64,000 bases of DNA, from NCBI GenBank assembly GCA_036873135.1, contig JAPTYO010000012.1, forward strand, positions 5,526,090 through 5,590,089, given 5' to 3'. The translations under genes were made by a program, and so were the position numbers. This document shows positions 25,001-37,400 of this stretch, piece by piece. Each line of letters opens with the position of its first letter. Position 1 is the first letter of the stretch. The notes under the pieces were generated by a model. That model was not told the DNA's origin, searched no databases, and saw nothing but the letters and a program-made list of their open reading frames with translations. This DNA comes from Clarkia xantiana subsp. parviflora (taxonomy: Eukaryota; Streptophyta; Magnoliopsida; Myrtales; Onagraceae).

Positions 25001-26428
25001 ACCTAAGATTGCAAGCAATCTCCAATTAACGAATAGCCCAAAAAAATAAGCCAGCATCACTCCACCTGTAATTGAGAGCTACACGAGCCAAAAGATATAA
25101 CAGGTTAATTATGAGAAGTAACATTGGCAAGACAAATTGAAATAGCCATTAGCAAGGCAGCTAGAACATAAACCTGATTTATAGCTCCCAAACTCCCTCT
25201 CCTGTCCTGAGGGGCTATCTCAGCAATATACACTGGGACCTAAAATTTAAAATATATATCAACAATTCTGTTGTGCTACTAGTAATCAAGAAAAGTAAGA
25301 ATTGCAGAACTTTCTACCGTGTAGGAAATCACACCAACGCCAAATCCCACGAGCAACCTTCCCAAGTATAAAAATGATGTATCCTAAAAATGGAGATAGT
25401 CATTAAATATAACAGTGTCAACATAGGTAACAACACTTGAGATATTCCAAGGATTCATATGCTCACCTGAGCAAATGAAATAGCAAGCCATCCTACTACA
25501 TTAGGGACTGCAGCAATCATCAGTGACTGCAATGCAACACAACAACACAGTAATGCAACTGAGAATTTAGAAAGTAGAAGCTGCAAAGTCAATAAACATA
25601 ATCTGCCGAACAAAGAGAAAAATGTCTCAACGAGTTTGACTCTATTTATCATGGCAGATGAATTTTTGCAATGCTTAATCCATCTTTACAAAAGATGGTC
25701 TATCAGCTTATCATGTCACATTTATGAGAAGGACCACCAATCAGCTTATTTCACTAATTAGGAAAGGCCAATAAGAGTCAATAGGTATATAGATATATAT
25801 AGGAGGATCTGATTGAAGCAAGAACCACCATTCTGGGTAATATATATAGATTAAACTATTGTAGCCTAGACACATACCCCTTTGCGACCAATATACTCTG
25901 CTATCTGACCGCTCATTATTGCCCCAAGCATTGCTCCCACATTGACCAACGAGCCAAACATAGAGAACTGTCACAAATTCCCCCAAAGAGTGAGTAATTG
26001 TAATCCAAAAAATCCATTATCGAAGACGTTCATAGCTTAAAACAGCTCATTCAAACCTGTGAAAGAGACAGTCCCAGATCACTGATAAGATCTTCTTCAG
26101 TCGGAGATGAATACCCACACTGCAAGAAGTCAACGGTTAAATCAAGATCAAGCTAAAAAGTCAACTGGAAGTCATTGAAGCTTCAATTCCGTCGTTCATT
26201 TGAATATAGCATACTAACAGCGAATCCGAACTGGATAGGGCCCAAGGCAGCGATGAGGACGCAGAGGAGGACGGAAATGGAGCCATCGCGCAGAACATAA
26301 GTTGATGAGCTCATGAGGCTGGATTGGCGGGATCCCATCTTGTACCAGCTTCCTGTGTGGAGAAATGGCTTCCTGAGGTCACTTGCACTCGCACCTCCTT
26401 CCTCCACATTTCCTCCACTAGTGCTCAT
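22046..26428 (-). CDS. ERDL6: ERD6-like sugar transporter, copy 1 (18 exons, intact)
   Basis: Predicted monosaccharide/H+ transporter of the major facilitator superfamily. The closest family I recognise is the Arabidopsis ERD6-like 4/6 type, whose known members act at the vacuolar membrane in glucose export. Exons on the minus strand: 26219-26428, 26057-26119, 25878-25967, 25467-25526, 25318-25383, 25174-25239, 25003-25078, 24269-24333, 24059-24151, 23827-23907, 23649-23733, 23114-23160, 22958-23020, 22813-22872, 22645-22710, 22499-22558, 22298-22412, 22046-22158. All have GT/AG borders, and they join into 492 codons without a stop, near the usual family length. Marks: N-terminal [25 protein letters not shown] after helix 2-3, [16 protein letters not shown], and the terminal [16 protein letters not shown]. 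The start at 26428 fits the family N-terminus; an upstream in-frame extension lies in the C-rich leader and looks untranslated. Subcellular location is inferred from the family. Confidence 0.92.
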
Positions 26429-28196
26429 CGCGATCTCGTAATGAAATGAGAAAGAACTGGAGAGAATGGAGTGAGGGAAGGAGGAAGGGGGGGGGGGGGG
26501 AGATTTACAGCTTTCTGGAAGAGTTGGTGATTGTCTGAAGAGAATGAATGAATATCCGCAGCTGAGAAGTTTCAGAGCTGAGCTGTAGAAGACGACGAGG
26601 ACCACGACAACAGAGACGGAGTGAACAGTTGTACGCTCCCGGAGTGATGTGAGCCCAGGATAAATCGCTTCTGGCGAATACTACTCCGGGAGCACATAAG
26701 TAATTGAATGTCATGTAGAAGATAGAGCAAAAGACTTATTGGATTGGCGGCTTGGCGCTGAGGTGGAAGAAGATAATTAATAATGGATGATAATAATTAT
26801 TATATAGATAATAACGTGCTTCCCGCCGAATTCCAAGTGAAAGAAAGAAGTACTCGTTATCGTTGCGACTTAAAATATGGTACCTTTGTACAATTCTCTC
26901 GAAGCACCATGTTTTTTGCAATTAATTTTGGTGAACCCCATATAGAAATTGATATTATTAATAGTATGATACACATCTTAGGTGTAGTTAAAAAAATTCA
27001 TACGTTTTCATACTTTTACAGTTTTACTTATGTTACAATTAAGTCCACCATAGTATTAAAAAAACCAAAAGCATGGTGCTCTAAGAGCATGGTAGAAAAA
27101 TCCTAAAAAATGGATGATTTCATTTAACTTAACTTAGGGTTAATAGTTTTTTTTTTTTTTTCAATATATTTGACAACTTTTGAGTTTTTGTCTAATACTT
27201 TTTTTTTTTTGCTTAGTTTTGATACTATATGTATGAAAACATTTGGCTTTTGGTCCATCTATTAGTTGTCCGTCAGTTTAACTATTAAATAGTTACGTAA
27301 CTTGCACATGCCTAGTCTCAAATTTTTTTTTGTTCATATTAGTCCTCAAATTTATTGTTCTAACTTTTTATTTTTGCAATTTAGCCCTTATACATTATCA
27401 ACTGCACCCTAGTACTAAATTGACCTAGCCATGATCCGTCCATGACTAGATCGGAACATAGCTAGGGTCCCCGGACCTGGGCGACCCTAACTATGGATCG
27501 ATCTAGTCATGGTTGGACCATTTTTTTTTTTTTTTTTAATATTTTTCAGTTATTTTTTCTATTAAATTTAACTAATTTTAGTTTGGGTTTTCTACAATTT
27601 ATTTATGTATATTTTTACCAATTAAGTTAAGGTAAACTTCAATTTTACATACATTCTTCGATTTTATCGTATATACACATTAATTGACATAAGTTAAAAG
27701 AAAGTAGAATTGTGTATTTTTATTTCTCTTCTTTAAATGCTCTTGGTGTTTAATTTTAGAATCATTGACCAAAATCTGTCAATTTAACAGAAAAAGATGG
27801 ACGGAAATAAAAAATCAACGAAAACAAAACTAGCAACAATTTAAAGATAAGACATTAAAATCAACATATTCCAAACTTGAAAGTAATATAAATAAACCAA
27901 TAAAAATTATGGTGTCTCCCAGGTAAAACAAAACATTCTATATCATTTTCGATGAAAGAATGGTTATTTCCTCCTCCTAATCATTGTTATTTTGCCCGTC
28001 TCTATTACAATGCCAAACACAGTTTAGCACAAAAGAGTCTTACAGAGGACGAGAGGGATCTCTCTTTCAGCACCTTGGCTTGGCAGATGATGCTGCTGGA
28101 AATGGAAAGAAAAATAACAAGTTGATTATAATGAATGAATGAATGAATGAATAAACGCTGCAAAAACGTTTCGTTTCGTTTCGTTTATCATTATTA
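26429..28196. other. Intergenic region between the transporter genes
   Basis: The first about 250 bp are the leader and promoter side of copy 1 (minus strand). They hold a 12-base G run at about 26487-26498 and an 11-bp inverted repeat, GCTCCCGGAGT, at 26635-26645 with its complement at 26683-26693. The rest is AT-rich, with a hairpin at 27440-27512 and the probable 3' UTR of copy 2 from about 27950. I see no further gene. Confidence 0.5.
27440..27512. repeat. Imperfect 31-bp hairpin
   Basis: CCATGACTAGATCGGAACAT (extending to 27470) is mirrored by a complementary arm at 27482-27512, with about four mismatches and a loop of roughly 11 bases. It lies in an AT-rich, otherwise featureless stretch. 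It could be the end structure of a small DNA element; nothing supports a gene. Confidence 0.6.
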
Positions 28197-31100
28197 TTAT
28201 CTGAAGGACGATTGTATCTCTTCCAGACTTCTGCCCTTTGTCTCAGGTACCCAGAGCGTGACGAAAACAATAGTAATCGCAGACATGAATGCATATATAG
28301 TAAAGGTGCCTGCACACAAAAAAAAAAAAAAAATTATTACTTTCTCATCAACATACTTAACACCTACCTACCTCTCTATCCTTTCCTGCCATACTAGGAT
28401 ACAACATTGGCTTAGTGTTACCTACCTCCATTACTCCAATCCATGAGTGGGTTTGCTGTCAATGTGATGAGCCATGATGCCAACCAGTTTAACAGTGTCG
28501 CTGTACTCCCAGCAAGCCCCTTAATGTTCACCGGCAATATCTGATATCAACCAGGAATAATGAGTCCTCATTTACAAACAATATTCCACTTCACCCCCCC
28601 ATACACAACACATTAATAATATTTACCTCAGACATTATAATCCAAGGAATAGCTCCCATGCCCAATGAAAACGAAATAACAAATGCCTGGATACCAGCAG
28701 CAGAAAAATACCATAAATGGTTTATTTCAACCCAAGCAAAGCAATAGAAACTAGAAATGTTGTGCACAGTACCGCAAGCCCAACGAGCGAAAGTATTCCC
28801 ATTTTGTCATACAAACTTGAACCTGCTGATGCAGCACTCTGCAAGCAACACAAGAAGATGATCAGTGCTAGAATCACAGATTAATAAGGAATTATTATTA
28901 TTATTAACTCTTTTCTTTTTCTTTATTAATAATTACTACTCACCTCCACAAAGAAAGCCACAGCTACTAGCAAAAGGCTGACAGTCATTGAAATGGAAGA
29001 CACCTAAGCACCACATTTTTAGTCATCAGATTTACTAGAGATTAAATTTAATTAGAAACATATTCACAGTTAAGGTTGTCAGACACAACTATAAGAAGCA
29101 GCCTGCGCCCTGCTTTATCCATCAACCAGGCAGAAATCCCAGTGGCACAAAGCTAAAAGACAACACAGTACATGTTTGTTAGTTAGTTAGTTAGTATTTT
29201 GTGATCATGATTTGTTTGAACTCATCGCGAAAAATAATGATAAGCACATAGATTTACCTGGATAAGACCAAGGAAGAAGGTAGCAAGTTGACTCCATGAA
29301 ATACCTGTAAGATCCAAAGCAAATTAAGTGCCTTTTTTCTTCTCTCAAGCACAAATCAATTTAGTTTCAGTATACTTTTTCAACATTCTGTCAAAACCAT
29401 AATTTCTACAACATCTGGTATCCATTCCTTTCCTTCATATCATTCATATTCTAAATACTAATAGATAAAACTTTTCCATCAGTTTTAATGTGATCCTTGA
29501 CTAATTACTGTGAAAACTGCAACCATGCAAATACCACTTTTCAAGAAAATGAACAGTATCTTTCCTATATGCTGTCAAGATGCTTGAAATTATAACTGTA
29601 ATTTCCTCTAGAAGATCACTGAGAGTGATGTTGAGTGATGATGGAATCCAGTTGTGCAATTATTGATGATTCTGCCCTCAGAAGTCTCGTCCATTTGAAT
29701 TATGATATAGAAAAGATTATGCACATGAATGGGACCCTTAGATACGGCAATGAAGTAGGTCATAAAGAAGTTCAGATACAGGTAATTTTCCATACTTAAA
29801 GCGTATTAATTTTTCAAATAGAAAGGCTTTGCAATCTAACCGGCACTCTCAAATATCGTTGTGGAATAGAACATAACACCGTTGATGCCACAAAGCTGCT
29901 GAAGCATCAACAATCCGATACCTACCTGAAAATGTAAATTTGTAAGACGTTTAGGACTAACATCTTAAGAGTGCAATAGAAAATGGGGGAAAAAAATCCA
30001 AGTGCGAACTCAACCATCAGAGGAAACCAATATCTTCTGCGCTTGAGTTCCGCAAACCTGATTGTAGTCGTTTTGCTAGATGAAGCGAGAGATGTCTGAA
30101 TGAAATGATAAGTATTAGAAGTAATATTTCAGCAAGATTACTGCTTGGATTGATAATAGAAACGGCAGCACAAACTTGATTAATGAAGCTTTTTAGCTTG
30201 GGTATAATGCAATTTAGTGACTTGAGGTAAGTTTTTCAAGTACCTTGATTTCATTAACTTCAGTAGTAATATCTGTCTCAAATCCTCGTAGAACTTGAAG
30301 AGAAGCTTCAAAGTCATCCATCTTTCCCATTTTGGCCTTCATTGGATACGCCACGAAAAGAACATAGGAAATACATTAAGACACTATGAAGTATGAAGAG
30401 AGAGCTAAACTCAAGATGCTCTTCTGAAATACAATTGAGAAATTATAAGGAAAATTATAACAATTGTATCGGAATGATACCAGCCAACGAGGGGACTCAG
30501 GTAAAAAGAATAAGCCAGGAATCAGGAAAAGACATGGCAGGGCTCCTGCAATTAGAATGATGATGATCAAAATAAATGGTTCGCGCGGAAATTATCACTA
30601 AAAAAGAAACATGGTCAAAGAAGTGTTAGCTTAGTGGAAAGCAACATTGTTTGAGTACGAAAGATTTTGACACTCGCCTAGGCCAAAAAAGATAGCATGA
30701 AAGAAGAAACCTCGTTAAGTTGGCTTAGATGGTTAATGACCAATACTTTCATGTGATAGCTGTACAAACAATTTCACAAGGTCACCCACTTAGACAACAA
30801 GGCTAGACCTTAGCCAGTGGTTTAGGTGCTTCCTGGCCTGAGGTCTGCTATTCTAGGGCAGGTTTCTCAGAGCACTACAATCCAACATGATTGTTCCCGG
30901 ACTTCAGTGAAGCATTTTAAATTGGTTACCTAAGATTGCAAGCAATCTCCAATTGACGAATAGCCCGAAAAAATAAGCCAGCATCATTCCACCTGTAATT
31001 GAGAGCTACACAAGCAAAAAAAGAAAAAGATATTCTGATTTAGCAGGCTTATTACGAGTAGTAACATTGACTAGACAAATTGAAACAGCAATGCAGCTAG

Positions 31101-32329
31101 AACATAAACCTGATTTATAGCTCCCAAACTTCCTCTCCTGTCTTGAGGGGCTATCTCAGCGATATACACTGGGACCTAATTAAATTAAAAATCAGCAATT
31201 CAGTTGTGTTACACCAGGAGGTCGTAATCAAGAAACTAAGAATTGCAGAACTTTCTACCGTGTAGGAAATTACACCGACGCCAAATCCCTCAAGCAATCT
31301 CCCCAAGTATAAAAATGATGTATCCTACAAATGGAGATAGTCAATGAACTTAACAGTGCCAGCATAGTTAACATCACTTGAGATATTTCAATGATCCTTG
31401 TGCTCACCTGAGCAAATGAAATAGCAAGCCATCCTATTACATTAGGGACTGCAGCAATCATCAGTGACTGCAATGCAACACAACAAAGTAATGATCATAA
31501 TCTGCCGAACAAAGAGAAAAATGTATATTGACAAGCTTGGCCCTATGTATCATGGCAGAATAAATTATTGCCAATGCTCATTTCAAAACATAACATATGA
31601 AATGCAAGAAAATAAATAGATCTATTTTGAAGAACTTTGACCAGCATATCGTGTCACATTTATGATAAGGACCACCAATCAGCTTATTTCACTAAATGGG
31701 AAGGTCAATAAGAGTCAAGAGGCATCATTCTGGGTAATATATATAGACTAAATTCTTGTAGCGCCTAGATACATACCCCTTTGCGACCAATATAATCTGC
31801 TATCTGACCGCTCATTATTGCCCCGAGCATTGCTCCCACATTGACCAACGAACCAAACATAGAGAACTGTCACAAATTCCTCCAAAGAATGAGTAATTGT
31901 AATCCAAAAAATCCATAATCGAAGACGTCCACGGCTAAAACAATGCATTCAAACCTGGGAAAGAGACAGGCTCAGATCACTGATAAGCTCTTCTTCAGTC
32001 GGAGATGAATATCCACACTGCAAGAAATCAACTGTCAATATCAAGCTAAAAAAAGTCAACTTGAAGTCATCGAAGCATTAATTCCATCTTTCATTTAAAT
32101 GTAGGATACTAACAGAGAATCCAAACTGGATAGGGCCCAAAGCAGCGATAAGGACGCAGAGGAGAACGGAAATGGAGCCATCGCGCAGAACAAAAGTGGA
32201 TGAGCTCATGAGGCTGGACTGGCGGGATCCCATCCTGTACCAGCTTCCTGTGTGGAGAAATGGCTTCCGGAGTTCATTTGCACTTGCACTTGCACCTCCT
32301 TCCTCCACATTTCCTCCGCTAGTGGTCAT
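28197..32329 (-). CDS. ERDL6: ERD6-like sugar transporter, copy 2 (18 exons, intact)
   Basis: Tandem paralogue of the gene at 22046, in the same orientation and with the same exon pattern. Exons: 32114-32329, 31955-32017, 31777-31866, 31408-31467, 31259-31324, 31110-31175, 30930-31005, 30481-30545, 30244-30336, 30015-30095, 29841-29925, 29258-29304, 29090-29152, 28944-29003, 28773-28838, 28627-28686, 28426-28540, 28197-28309. They join into 494 codons; exon 1 is two codons longer than in copy 1. The protein has the same marks: [39 protein letters not shown] and [12 protein letters not shown]. At the exon 17/18 junction it reads NGGTF, whereas copy 1 reads NGATF. Exons 16 and 17 and the intron between them are almost identical to copy 1 although neighbouring exons differ. 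Predicted function as for copy 1, by family. Confidence 0.92.
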
Positions 32330-33737
32330 TGTGATCTGGAAGTGAAAGAACTAGACAGAATCGAGGGAGGAAGGGGGAGATTTTACAAACTCTCAGGAAG
32401 GAGTTGGTGACTGACTGAGTATCCGATTCAGCTTAGATGGAAGAGAAGTCTCAGACAGAGCTGAGCTGTAGAAGACGACGAGGACCACGTTTGTCAGGAG
32501 TACGGCTAGCTTCTTTTATTGATACTTTTTTCCGTTTCTAAAAAACAAACAAAAATGTGCTACACACACACTACCTTGTTTTTTAATTCTTATTAATTAA
32601 TATATATATATATAGAAGGCAAAGGCATGATAGAATAAGATTTCGAAAACATCGTGTCATCGTGCATAAGTGATGCTCCAATCAAATGGTAGGATTTTGA
32701 CAAACAAAAAAATTTCACATGGTAGGATATAATATTTTTATTTAGTCAACTATCATTTATTTATTTTATATTATTGGTCGATATCTATACTATTTATAAA
32801 CGGGTTAAGAACAAAATTACTATCTTAATTTTGGGCGTAATTGTAGATTATTATTCGGGTTTTACTTTTTAATTGGTTAACGATTTACTATTTCCGAAAA
32901 TTGTTATAATCGTAATAATTTATGAAAAAATGGACACAACTATTAGACATATATATGTTTTTCAAGGATTAACCAGCAACGATTGGGTGAATGTCTAGTT
33001 GAGTATTCAATAAAAATATTCTGAAGAAATACTTTAAATTTATTGTCGAATTCATATTGATTATACATTAAATTATTGTACGTGAACATAACATATCAAT
33101 TTTTTTAGTTTATTTTGATAGAAATTGTGACAGATGTAGCAATTTGATCGATAATATTGAAAATTTGAATAGCTAATTTATAAAATAAAATACGTGTAAA
33201 AAATTAAATGAGTCAAAGTTCGGATGTCGATTCGGTTACTAGCCCAATTATAAACCTTAAGGCAAGGATCCAAAGTTAGTTATGTAGGGATACAGATCTC
33301 TTGCCCCACTCTTCTTGTCGCAGATCGTGTCTTACTGTTAATATCTTGACACTTATCCCGGGTGTAATTAATTTTGTGGTTTTTTTTTTCTTTCTAAAAC
33401 ACTATTGAGATTTGTGAACCCTAGAAAGAAAATATTAAATATAAGGACACGTTTCAAAATTTTAACAATGAGGCACGATCTATGACACGAAGAGTCAGAC
33501 ATAATATTGCATTTGTTATGTAGTGGTAAAGTGAACTGCGATCATACACAAAATGTATGATTAAGGAGGGTTTTAACGTTAACACTCCCAATCTTATCGA
33601 GGGTATATATGAGTTTTAACATTAAGACTCCCGGTAAGTATATATGTTGTAGACTCGATTATTTTTGTTTCTAGTTTATTTTTCATTGCAAATTTCAAAA
33701 TTGAGTAAACAAAATGTAACATAAAAAAGAATTGAAC
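32330..33737. other. Intergenic DNA upstream of transporter copy 2
   Basis: Bases 32330 to about 32500 are the leader and promoter side of copy 2, similar to the copy 1 leader. Beyond that the sequence is AT-rich with no gene. Bases 33722-33737 are the left copy of the target duplication of the minus-strand LINE. Confidence 0.5.
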
Positions 33738-33777
33738 ATTTTTTTTTAAAAGAAAAGTTATCCGCATATTATAAGTA

Positions 33778-34273
33778 CTAGAAACCTGCGCGCGCTACGC
33801 GCGTGCGCATTCTGTATTGTCTTCGTTAGACTTTTATAATAACATGATCACGGTGACCCCAACTATAATACCGGAGCATGCTCGACCCGACTCCGAGTAG
33901 GATACAAGAGTAGAACCTTAATAGAAAATAATTAACTTAATTTATTTAACATAATATTATATAAAATTTTAAATATTCTTAAAAATTGAAAATAAAATGC
34001 TCGAGGGACCGTGAGCATACACACCCATTTGAGGGCTCACGGTCCCTCTAGCATTTTATTTTCAATTTTTAAGAATATTTAAAATTTTATATAATATTAT
34101 GTTAAATAAATTAAGTTAATTATTTTCTATTAAGGTTCTACTCTTGTATCCTACTCGGAGTCGGGTCGAGCATGCTCCGATATTATAGTTGGGGTCACCG
34201 TGATCATGTTATTATAAAAGTCTAACGAAGACAATACAGAATGCGCACGCGCGTAGCGCGCGCAGGTTTCTAG
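33778..34273. repeat. 496-bp palindrome made of two inverted Helitron 3' ends
   Basis: The arms are 33778-34016 and 34035-34273 (239 bp each), separated by an 18-bp spacer. They differ at only a couple of positions. Each arm ends outward in the same GC-rich hairpin and CTAG. The left terminus borders the host LINE; the right terminus (CTAG then T at 34274) faces into the Helitron. Confidence 0.92.
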
Positions 34274-34486
34274 TATAAACATTAGGGAAATCCACTTAGG
34301 TGGATTTTGAAATGGTCAACCTGTCCAAAATACAATTGTAAAGTATGAATATGCGATAAGCTATATTAGTTGTAGTAAATTTAAATGAAGAATCATATGA
34401 ATATATGAGAAGCAAATCATTGAGAAAAACGAAATCAAAGGAATTCAAAATGTTCGATTACATCCATAATGTACGAAAAGGAAAAA

Positions 34487-37400
34487 CTAAGATAACAAAA
34501 CATTTTGGAAGACGACGTTTCGGGTAAATATGCCGCTAAACCCTTGAAACTCTCCTTTCTTAACCAAAACCTTTGTTGAAGACTGTGCAGTACCACGTGA
34601 TAAAGCGACATATAGTTGCCCGTGACTAAAAACGTGATCTGACAAATATATTCCGACATTCGGCAGAGTCTGACCTTGCGCCTTGTTTATAGTCATTGTG
34701 AAACTCAAACGTACAGGAAACTGTTTACGCGTCATTTGAAAAGGTAGGCGGACATCATCTGTTGGCTTCATTGTGATTCTCGGAATAAATGTTTTAGTTC
34801 CTTTAAATTGCCCACCAAGAATTTCTGCATAAATGAGATTACGCTTAAAATCCAAACATATTAGTCGAGTGCCATTACAAAGTCCAACGTTAGGCTCCAG
34901 ATTCCGCAGAAGCATTATCGGTGCACCCTTTTTAAGTTTAAGACAATGTGGAGGCATTCCTTTTGGAGCAATGGAGTTGACAAAGTCATCCTGATATAAA
35001 TCTGGTGATTCGTCATCTACAGAATCAAAAGAAAAGAATGTATGTTCAATTCCAGGAAAAAGTCGTATGATCTTATCATTTAACTGATCAACGTCGTTGT
35101 TGGTTGGCACCAATATAGCTCTACCCTCATAAAAAGATGTATGTTGTCTCACATTTTGTATATCCGGAAAGATTTCATCAATTAATGTATCAACGGATTC
35201 TTCACCATTCCAAGGTATTGACATTTTCTCTGGCAGTTTTATAAAATCATCAAACGCGTATGTTTCCTTACCATCGCCAACACGTAAGAGAAATTCTGAG
35301 AACTCATGGTCAAGGCGAGACCTCATGTTCTGTTTCAATTGGAGAACTGTGACATGCCGCCACAACGTGGATTTGATTAAACATGCATCGATCAGTTGCG
35401 CCTTTGTTGCCCTTTGTACAACTGGAAGTACTTGTCGAAAATCACCACCAAATATCATCACTTTTCCACCAAATGGAGCATTATTATCACAAATATCCTT
35501 CAAAGTCCGATCCAACGATTCAAAAAGAAATCTATGAGCCATTGGAGCCTCATCCCATATAATTGCTGTAGCTCGACGTAATAACTCAGCATGCGTAGAT
35601 TGCTTAGTAATCGAACATGTCGTAGAACAGTCTGGGTTTAAAGGCAATTTAAATCTAGAATGAGCTGTACGTCCACCGGGTAATATTGTTGCAGCTATCC
35701 CAGAATAAGCAGTAGCCAAAGCTATTTGTCCTCTTCCACGCAAAACAGCTAAAATAGCACGATATAGATAAGTTTTTCCAGTCCCACCAGGTCCATCAAC
35801 AAAAAACACGCCACTTTCTTTCCGATCAATAGTGGACATGATCGTATCGAAAGCGGTCTTCTGGTCCAGGTTGAGATTTCCAACTGAATCTACATCTTCT
35901 TGAGGTACAACAATTGCTAGTTCCTCTTGTATAATGCGAGGATGTGAATGGTCATTGAAATCATAGACAATATTTGGCAAATCATAGTCACGAACTGTCT
36001 TTCCATGTTGTTGTAGCAATACGTTGAAATCACGTAACAACCGGCTCTCTAACTGTGAGGTAGTTACAGCAACAGAAGGATAATCTTCGACCATATGATC
36101 ATAAAACTCATTCCATAAATCCCGCACAGCAGTGGGTTCATTGTAAACTAAAATAGTAACAAAAAGTCTCCTGAGAACGCTCGGCATGCGAAATGATGAG
36201 GCCTCCTGCAAACATAATCGAATACTATTGTCCTGCTCCAATAAACCCAAACTTTCAGCAGCCTTTTGAAATGAATCATGTGTCGTACCATCATGAGTTA
36301 GTAGATCTTCAAAAGATGTCGGTCCTCTAACATGGTTAAGGAGGAGACGGAGATAAAACTTTTCTTTATCATTAGGAGTAACTGTGTAGATTCTTCCTAT
36401 GACTTTATGATTTCCCTCCCTTCTTCTCCAAGTATGATGTCCTTTTAACCAGACGTAATGTTCAGGAAATTCTCGGTATAAATAGTTCCTTGCTCTTGGA
36501 TCATTAGCATTGGTAACAAAAAATTCTGTAAGCATAGTCTTGGAGTTTTGTTGATTAGTTAAAACATCACGAATTTGTTCGTTGTTTCGGTAGCGGACCT
36601 GTTCAATAGCGGAGTAATCATCATGTCATGTACGTTTATAAATGAAAAATTATAAATATACTTTTGAAGTATATGACATCACCATGTAAAAACTAAGTAA
36701 AAAATGTGTGGTTAATATAGAAGTGTACCAGTTGCATATTTGGTAAATGAATTTGCAAGCGATACACACTGGGATACATTCGTGTCATATGTAGTCCAAG
36801 GATTCTCCACACTGCCTCTGGTGCACAAACCCAACGGGCATCAATGTATTGTTGAATTTCATCATCATGTGATGGCACTCTAACTTCAAGTTCAACCCTT
36901 GGAATACCTTTATGGATGTACTTGTATAAGTACTTCACACTTTTAATGCTTGCACAAACCTCAACATTGATGTGACAATTGTACTTCAATAATAACCAAG
37001 AATTGTATGGAACAACCCATCTGTTATCCACATTGACTTCAGGACGGTTTGGAAGTTGAACAGATCCTTGATTGCGCCGACGATATACAGGATATGAGTC
37101 ATTCCCTTCTCTAGTGTACTCAGTAAAAGCTTTTGGAAACCCTTTCTTGCATTCTGATCCATGTTTTCTGCAAGGGGACGCGCCTTCGTCACATGGGCCA
37201 TGAATCATATGCTTAAGCACAATAGCGTGAAGTAAGGGTTCAAGATGCGAATCTGGGATTTCAGCACGAACAAAAGAATCGTAATCGTCAGGAGAAGATG
37301 GTTTATCATCATCGTGAAGTATTATTAGCATATGTGCATGTGGAAGTCCTCTTTTCTGGAACTCAATAACGTAGGTATATGCAATAACTGTTCCGAAAAT

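Noticed and set aside
26429..26605. 59-codon N-terminal extension of transporter copy 1
   Set aside because: It is in frame but lies in a C-rich leader, is not matched in copy 2, and the family N-terminus fits the ATG at 26428.
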